This document shows, piece after piece, positions 59,031-64,000 of a stretch of 64,000 bases of DNA (position 1 is the stretch's first letter; each line of letters starts with the position of its first letter). Origin of the DNA: Ruegeria sp. YS9 (GTDB lineage Bacteria; Pseudomonadota; Alphaproteobacteria; Rhodobacterales; Rhodobacteraceae); NCBI RefSeq assembly GCF_024628725.1, contig NZ_CP102411.1:62001-126000 (forward strand). The letters run 5' to 3'. The notes beneath the pieces are model-generated. The model saw only the letters and a list, made by a program, of their open reading frames with translations. It was not told where the DNA came from and made no database searches. A program made the translations under genes and the position numbers.

Positions 59031-60424
59031 AAGCCTTTGCGCAGAGTTTACGCGGTCAGCTTATCCTTTTGATCATCGCGGCGTTGGCTGCGGCGCAACT
59101 GGTCAGCCTGTGGCTCTTCGTTGATGAACGTTCGATGGCAGTACACATGGCCCTTGGACTGGAAACCGCTGGTCGCGCTGCAAATATCGCGCGACTGATC
59201 GAAGAAGCTCCGCCCGAGATGCACGATGCGATCTTGCGGGCGGCGAGCTCTCCGCTTGTGCGTTTCAGCCTTACAAATACACCAGCGGTCGACCACACTG
59301 GGCACAACGCTGATGGGACGGTCGAAAATACCATTCGCAGAATTCTGCCAGGCTATGAAAACCGACCGATTAGGGTCGAACTACATGAGTTCTCGCCTGA
59401 TATGCTGCCGGTCGAAGGATTTCCGTCTACGATGGCTGAAATGCACATGGCAATGATGCGTGATGACGTATCCGCAGTAGAAATGCAGCTGTCGATCGCT
59501 CTGTCGACTGATCAATGGCTCAACGTGGATACCCGGTTCCACAACCCACCATTGCAATGGCCTTGGCAATCCTTTGTCAGCTTCGGTTTCACAGCAACTC
59601 TGATTCTGGGTGCTACCATTTGGTTTCTACTGACACGGCTGACCGGCCCGTTGCGCCGCCTGTCACTGGCTGCAGACCAGTTTGGTCGCGGTGAAGACGT
59701 CCAGGAACTGAAGGTTTCTGGTCCGACCGAGGTGCGAGATTTGACACAGGCGTTCAACCATATGCGTGACAGGCTGACTCGCTATGTTGCCGATCGGACC
59801 AGGCTATTGGGGGCGCTGGGTCACGATTTGCGGTCGCCACTGACGGGATTGCGGGTTCGCGCCGAACTGGTGGAGGAAGAGGACACCCGTGACCATCTGA
59901 TCGAGACCATCGAGGAAATGCAGGAGATGGTGGACTCCACCCTGTCATTTGCCAAGGGCGTAGCCACGCGCGAACCTTCCAGTACCGTCCCAATTGGTGA
60001 ATTCGTAACCAAAACGACCGAAGACATTGTGCAAGCCGGTGACACGGTTGAGGTATCGGTCGCAGACAATCCGGCCGTCACGCTTCGGCCGATACTGATG
60101 AAGCGAGCTCTGCGCAATATCATTGAAAACGCCTGCCGGTATGGTGCCCGGGCCAACGTCTCGGTCATGCAAGAGGGGAATGAGGCAAAAATATTGATCC
60201 AGGATCAGGGGCCCGGCATCCCCGAGCATATGCTCGATGCGGTATTCGACCCATTCGTGCGGCTTGAAACATCCCGCTCGCGAGAGACTGGCGGAACCGG
60301 TTTGGGGCTGTCGATCGCACGTACGATCATCCAGTCGCACGGTGGCACGATAGAATTGCTAAACGGGGAAACTGGCGGCTTGTGCGCTAAGGTGGTTCTG
60401 CCAGTTTTTGAGGGCCAAACGTAA
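59027..60424 (+). CDS. Sensor histidine kinase
   Basis: 465 residues with two membrane helices (LILLIIAALAAAQLVSLWLF and the one near residue ~190). The periplasmic part contains His/Met-rich stretches (VDHTGHNADG, MAEMHMAMMRDD) that may bind copper or silver. Then HAMP, the His box in GALGHDLRSPLTGLR, N box NIIENACRYGA, G1 DQGPGIP and G2 GTGLGLSIA. Operon partner of the regulator at 58305. Confidence 0.9.
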   Translation: MKAFAQSLRGQLILLIIAALAAAQLVSLWLFVDERSMAVHMALGLETAGRAANIARLIEEAPPEMHDAILRAASSPLVRFSLTNTPAVDHTGHNADGTVENTIRRILPGYENRPIRVELHEFSPDMLPVEGFPSTMAEMHMAMMRDDVSAVEMQLSIALSTDQWLNVDTRFHNPPLQWPWQSFVSFGFTATLILGATIWFLLTRLTGPLRRLSLAADQFGRGEDVQELKVSGPTEVRDLTQAFNHMRDRLTRYVADRTRLLGALGHDLRSPLTGLRVRAELVEEEDTRDHLIETIEEMQEMVDSTLSFAKGVATREPSSTVPIGEFVTKTTEDIVQAGDTVEVSVADNPAVTLRPILMKRALRNIIENACRYGARANVSVMQEGNEAKILIQDQGPGIPEHMLDAVFDPFVRLETSRSRETGGTGLGLSIARTIIQSHGGTIELLNGETGGLCAKVVLPVFEGQT

Positions 60425-60497
60425 CTTGTGAACACAATCGGCACGTTCTGAAAGCTTATTGGAAGCGCACCGCCTTGGGCCAGTTTCAGGTGTGGGC

Positions 60498-61118
60498 TCA
60501 ATCGCAGCGGCGGAGAACACTGGCCTGGAAAGACTGACTTTCCCCCCAAGGGGTTTGGTGCAGGTGATGGCGATGCGCGACGAGTTCAAAGTGTTCCTCG
60601 AAAAGCATGGCGATATCGCTCGGACTATAGCGGGCGACCGGGAGACCACTGCAAGTCTCCGGCCCATCAAGTGCAAACGTAGCAATGATCACATGGCCGC
60701 CAATTTTTACCCCTCTCTTCACGCTTTCCAGATAGGCCGCGCGTTGCGATGTATCCACGAGAAAGTGAAAAACCGCCCTATCATGCCAGACGTCATATCT
60801 GCGATCGGGGACCCAAGAAGTTATATCTGCGGAAATCCAAGTGACTGTTTCAGCGGCGCGCCCCAACCTTTCCCGGGACGTGTCCAACGCGACCTGCGAT
60901 AGATCGAGAACTGTCACGTCATGGAGCCCCTTCGCAAGCAACGCTCCAGCAAGACGAGATGTACCTCCACCAATGTCGATGACGGATGAAGGCTTAGACA
61001 CTCTGATCAACTCGATGAGTTCAAGCGATATCTCTGGATCATCCTCGAGCCAACTCAATTGGGTGTCAAACTTCTCGCCATAGACATCGTCCCAGTGCTC
61101 TCTTGTGTTAGCTGTCAT
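60498..61118 (-). CDS. Class I SAM-dependent methyltransferase
   Basis: 206 residues from MTANTREHWDDVYGEKFDT, with motif I SSVIDIGGGTSRLAGALLAKG, post-I TVLDLSQVAL, and motif II YDVWHDRAVFHFL. The sequence layout (HWDDVY start, WHDRAVFHFL) is that of small thiol or metalloid/small-molecule methyltransferases (TehB/TPMT-like). Substrate unknown; position in a metal cluster would fit metalloid methylation, which is inference. Convergent with the kinase gene. Confidence 0.82.
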   Translation of the reverse strand: MTANTREHWDDVYGEKFDTQLSWLEDDPEISLELIELIRVSKPSSVIDIGGGTSRLAGALLAKGLHDVTVLDLSQVALDTSRERLGRAAETVTWISADITSWVPDRRYDVWHDRAVFHFLVDTSQRAAYLESVKRGVKIGGHVIIATFALDGPETCSGLPVARYSPSDIAMLFEEHFELVAHRHHLHQTPWGESQSFQASVLRRCD

Positions 61119-61684
61119 GTCGTATCGTTTTCCCAAGTCGTCGCCCTGGAGATATCCTCATTTTGACCGCTCCGCGCTGCGTTTTCGACTGAAGCAAAAA
61201 CCAACAAGGCAACGCCCCAGACAATTCGACGCTGGTCCGTTGAATGGCCGCGTGAAGTCATCTCTGCGACAATGTAGTACACACATTCCAATTGTGAAAT
61301 GTTTTATGTGGGATTTGCTTGTCGGTCAGACTTCCACTGGGCTGCGCAAGCAACTCCAGAATTTAGCGCAAGTTTAACTGCAGTGGCGCGGGGCGGAGAT
61401 ACCGAAGCGTTGGCAGTTTGTGTACTGCTTGCCTGGATTGCTCTGTTCCTTCAGAACAGCCGGAAGATTTTCTGAGCTTTGGAGCTTCAATCAGTCAACG
61501 AATTGCTTATAGCGCCTTTAACCGACAATGGACTGATAACTTATGAGCAGAGCCACAGATCGTTAAAATACGATTTGGTTCTTGAGTGGCTCCTACTCCA
61601 TTTCTCTTAGTTCATAGAATTTCCTACGGTCCTTGAAACGGCGAACAATCACATCATTGGTGAATAGCTGCCGCATCAACAGAC
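61119..61684. other. Intergenic region without clear gene
   Basis: About 565 bases with no supportable ORF. A hairpin CTGTTC/GAACAG lies near 61440-61456. Near 61600-61675 a minus-strand stretch reads MRQLFTNDVIVRRFKDRRKF and stops after 27 codons, possibly a gene remnant. Lower GC than neighbouring genes. Confidence 0.4.
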
Positions 61685-62026
61685 TCAGTTTTTCATGATT
61701 GCGCCGATCGCATACATACCACCATCGCTTTTGACCAACATCAGTGTGACTTCGTCACCGGCGCTAATCTCACCCATCATCTGGGCATTCTCAAGAAGCT
61801 GCAAATCCATCGTCATCGCGGGCCACCCGATCTCGGGGATCGGATCATGGCTGACGTTGGCGGTTTCGTCGCCAATTGAGTTCACCAAAGCTTTTGCGTG
61901 AACCGCCCCTTCCATCTGTTCGGACGACATGGACATGTTGGAATGGTCCATGTCGTGGTTCGTTTGCGCGAAGCTGGTTGTCGTAGACACGGCCAATAGG
62001 GCCACAATAGCAGTCAAAGTTCTCAT
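61685..62026 (-). CDS. CusF-like periplasmic copper-binding protein
   Basis: 113 residues; signal peptide (MRTLTAIVALLAVSTTTSFA), then NHDMDHSNMSMSSEQMEG with Met/His, and the OB-fold CusF core GAVHAKALVNSIGDETANVS, PIPEIGWPAMTMDLQLLE, ISAGDEVTLMLVKSDGG. The W-x-M-x-M arrangement is the Cu(I)/Ag(I) site of CusF. It follows the CusA-type gene by 29 bases, forming a copper/silver efflux set. Confidence 0.85.
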   Translation of the reverse strand: MRTLTAIVALLAVSTTTSFAQTNHDMDHSNMSMSSEQMEGAVHAKALVNSIGDETANVSHDPIPEIGWPAMTMDLQLLENAQMMGEISAGDEVTLMLVKSDGGMYAIGAIMKN

Positions 62027-62055
62027 CAGATGCTCCTGTTTCAAGGTTGTGAGTA

Positions 62056-64000
62056 TTATTCTGCCGGAAGCGCAGGGGGCACTTCCTGGATCGTGTGGGA
62101 GATCTCTCGGTTCACGCGATTGAGCGCGAGCCGTTTCCAAATCACGAATATTGCGGGAATGACGAAAAGCGTAAGAAGGGTCGCTGTCACCATGCCCCCA
62201 ATCATCGGCGCAGCGATCCGCTGCATGATTTCAGAGCCTGTACCGGTGCCGTACATGATGGGTATCAATGCTGCAAAGATCGTGGCTACAGTCATTACCT
62301 TCGGCCGAACCCGAAGAACGGCTCCTTCGAACACCGCGTCTTCGATATCGTCACGTGTCAGCTTTCGCTGTTCCGATTGCGCCAGCCCTCGACGTTTCTC
62401 CCAAGCAAGATTGAGGTACAACAACATGACAATCGCTGTTTCCACCGCAACTCCCGCCAGCGCGATGAAACCCACGAGTACAGCTATCGAAATATCGAAG
62501 TTAAGATACCACAGGAACCAAACCCCACCTGCCAATGCGACCGGAAGCGCCGCAAGAATTATCCCGACCTCAATCACCCGATTGAACGCCAAGAAAAGCA
62601 TGAGCGTGATAATTAGTAGGGTTGCAGGAGCAACGATCGTCAGCCTGTCCTGCATTCTCTCTATGTACTCATACTGCCCCGACCAAGTCAGCGAATAACC
62701 TGGAGGCAGGTTGACCTTTTCTGCAACCGCCTCTTGTGCTTCGGCTACATATCCGCCCAGGTCGCGCCCCGCTATGTCGATGAACACGAACCCGGTTCGT
62801 CGAGCGTTCTCCGATCGTATCATTCCCGGCCCGTCAACTATTCGAATATCGGCGAGAGCGGACAGTGGCACATGAGCACCCGACGGTGTGACGACAGGAA
62901 GATTTTCGAGCCGTTCCGGGCTGTCTCGCCATGCTTGAGGGTACCGTAGGTTTATCGGAAACCTCTCCAGCCCCTCCACAGATTCCGACACTTGCATACC
63001 GCCAATTGCAGTCTGAACTACGTCCTGAACTTCTCGAACACTCATCATGTATCGGGAGGCGGCATCTCGTTTGACGTCGATTTCGATGAAACGCCCGCCA
63101 ACAGGTCGCTCTGCGTAGGCGGAAGCCGTTCCATCAATATCAGCGACCGCACGTTCTACTTCGATCCCGATATCTGTAATGACCTCCAAGTCGGTGCCGG
63201 AAATTTTGACACCGACAGGAGTACGGATACCTGTCGCAAGCATATCGATGCGGTTCTTGATAGGTTGGATCCAAACATTTGTAACGCCCGGAACCTGAAC
63301 GATACGATCGAGCTCATTCCGGATTTTCTCCATTGTCATGCCCGGTCGCCATTCTTTTTCTGGCTTGAGTTGGATAGTGGTCTCCACCATTGTTAGTGGT
63401 GCTGGATCGGTTGCAGTCTCCGCACGCCCAACTTTACCGTGAACAGTTTCGACTTCAGGCACGGTCGCGATCAGGCGGTTGGTCTGCTGCAGCACCTCAC
63501 GGGCTTTTCCCGTCGAGATCCCGGGGTAGAAGCTCGGCATGTAGAGAAAATCGCCTTCGTTCAACTCGGGCATGAATTCAGAGCCGATTCTCTGGTACGG
63601 GTACCACATGGACGTCACCAGAACGCCAGCCAACAGTGTTGTTGCCCATGGCCAGGCAATTGCCGCATCCAGAAATGGGCGGTACAGGAACACGACCAAG
63701 CGATTAAGCGGATTTTTTCGCTCCGGTAGAATACGCCCCCTTACAAAGTAACCCATTAAAACCGGAACCAGCGTTATTGAAAGGATGGCGGCTGCAGCCA
63801 TGGCGTAGGTCTTGGTATAAGCGAGTGGCGAGAAGAGCCTACCTTCCTGATTTTCCAGCACGAAAACAGGCAAAAAACTAACCGTGATAATCGCCAGAGA
63901 ATAAAAAAGGGCTGGTCCCACCTCAGAAGCGCACTCTTGCACAATCCGCCATCGGTTCTCTGCTGTGAGCTTTTCTTTTTCCAACCGCCTGTGCATCGCC
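62056..64000 (-). CDS. cusA: CusA/CzcA family heavy-metal RND efflux pump (C-terminal part)
   Basis: The frame is open to the window end at 64000, so only the C-terminal ~650 of about 1040 residues is seen. Visible parts: membrane helices (LFYSLAIITVSFLPVFVLENQEGRL-like), large periplasmic loop with EFMPELNEGDFLYMPSFYPG, TVPEVETVHGKVGRAET, and last helices ending VNREISHTIQEV. HME-RND pumps expel Cu(I)/Ag(I) or Zn/Co/Cd; the downstream CusF-like gene favours Cu/Ag. The membrane fusion and outer-membrane parts should lie to the right of the window. Confidence 0.9.
   Translation of the reverse strand, partial: AMHRRLEKEKLTAENRWRIVQECASEVGPALFYSLAIITVSFLPVFVLENQEGRLFSPLAYTKTYAMAAAAILSITLVPVLMGYFVRGRILPERKNPLNRLVVFLYRPFLDAAIAWPWATTLLAGVLVTSMWYPYQRIGSEFMPELNEGDFLYMPSFYPGISTGKAREVLQQTNRLIATVPEVETVHGKVGRAETATDPAPLTMVETTIQLKPEKEWRPGMTMEKIRNELDRIVQVPGVTNVWIQPIKNRIDMLATGIRTPVGVKISGTDLEVITDIGIEVERAVADIDGTASAYAERPVGGRFIEIDVKRDAASRYMMSVREVQDVVQTAIGGMQVSESVEGLERFPINLRYPQAWRDSPERLENLPVVTPSGAHVPLSALADIRIVDGPGMIRSENARRTGFVFIDIAGRDLGGYVAEAQEAVAEKVNLPPGYSLTWSGQYEYIERMQDRLTIVAPATLLIITLMLFLAFNRVIEVGIILAALPVALAGGVWFLWYLNFDISIAVLVGFIALAGVAVETAIVMLLYLNLAWEKRRGLAQSEQRKLTRDDIEDAVFEGAVLRVRPKVMTVATIFAALIPIMYGTGTGSEIMQRIAAPMIGGMVTATLLTLFVIPAIFVIWKRLALNRVNREISHTIQEVPPALPAE

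Noticed and set aside
61105..61377. 90-codon plus-strand frame after the methyltransferase
   Set aside because: No ribosome binding site, overlaps the methyltransferase start region in antisense, no recognisable fold.
1..64000. CRISPR arrays, rRNA/tRNA genes, complete insertion sequences
   Set aside because: Looked for regular spaced repeats, conserved RNA sequence and transposase motifs by eye; none found. A covariance-model or IS search would be decisive.

Overview
The window reads as DNA of a marine alphaproteobacterium of the Rhodobacteraceae (Roseobacter group). The grounds are moderately high GC, the SHP/DHC/cytochrome b561 haem operon known from Rhodobacter, a Rieske protein of alphaproteobacterial bc1 type, and many families common in this group (DUF1127, DUF3560, BTLCP, PCu(A)C). 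No rRNA, tRNA, CRISPR array, intact transposase or integrase is visible. The mix of metal-resistance cassettes, plasmid-type genes and broken ends suggests a plasmid or chromosomal island, but this is inference.

Layout. 1-4.9 kb: a SARP/BTAD regulator cut by the window edge, a MATE exporter, and SEC-C-, DUF6429- and WGR-type proteins. 5.0-9.4 kb: a plasmid-like accessory block (tandem-repeat protein, DUF3560 protein, NPPF methyltransferase, small ORFs) ending in an iteron-like repeat cluster. 9.8-19.4 kb: GlxA regulator, methyltransferase, flavin monooxygenase, DUF1127, a class III cyclase/TPR protein, then an AcoR-like regulator with a degenerate AAA+ domain beside an NTF2-FMO monooxygenase. 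19.5-27.4 kb: EamA exporter with divergent MocR regulator, DUF3604 protein with divergent AraC regulator, and a deletion scar where an alpha/beta hydrolase runs into the tail of a lost PhnD-type binding protein ahead of intact phnC/phnE.

27.6-37.2 kb is the first metal island. A MerR regulator with a Pb/Cd/Zn-type cysteine triad lies next to an SCO-DsbB-DsbA-PCu(A)C-SCO-M23 peptidase operon, a Zn/Cd/Pb P-type ATPase, an L,D-transpeptidase and a transglutaminase-like protein. Four promoters here share the MerR architecture (-35, 19-bp spacer carrying a CTCTAG/CTAGAG-type dyad, -10), so they look like one metal-responsive envelope regulon. 37.3-38.3 kb: cobalamin riboswitch and CbiM. 39.3-44.2 kb: two more MerR modules, each with its own dyad promoter. 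One drives a MerT-like protein and a GDCCVxC protein. The other has an Hg-type MerR but drives a UPF0104 membrane protein and an MFS transporter.

44.3-50.3 kb: a redox operon (DUF4405, two PepSY proteins, a two-component system, a b561-DHC fusion, SHP, DHC) with CTGACA repeats that look like response-regulator boxes, followed by an orphan Rieske protein. 50.4-64 kb: a copper/silver cluster (DUF2933, APC permease, CopA-type ATPase with two heavy-metal-binding domains, YncE-like propeller, DUF5676, TVP38, Met/His-rich EF-hand protein, two-component system, CusF-like protein and CusA-type RND pump cut by the window end).
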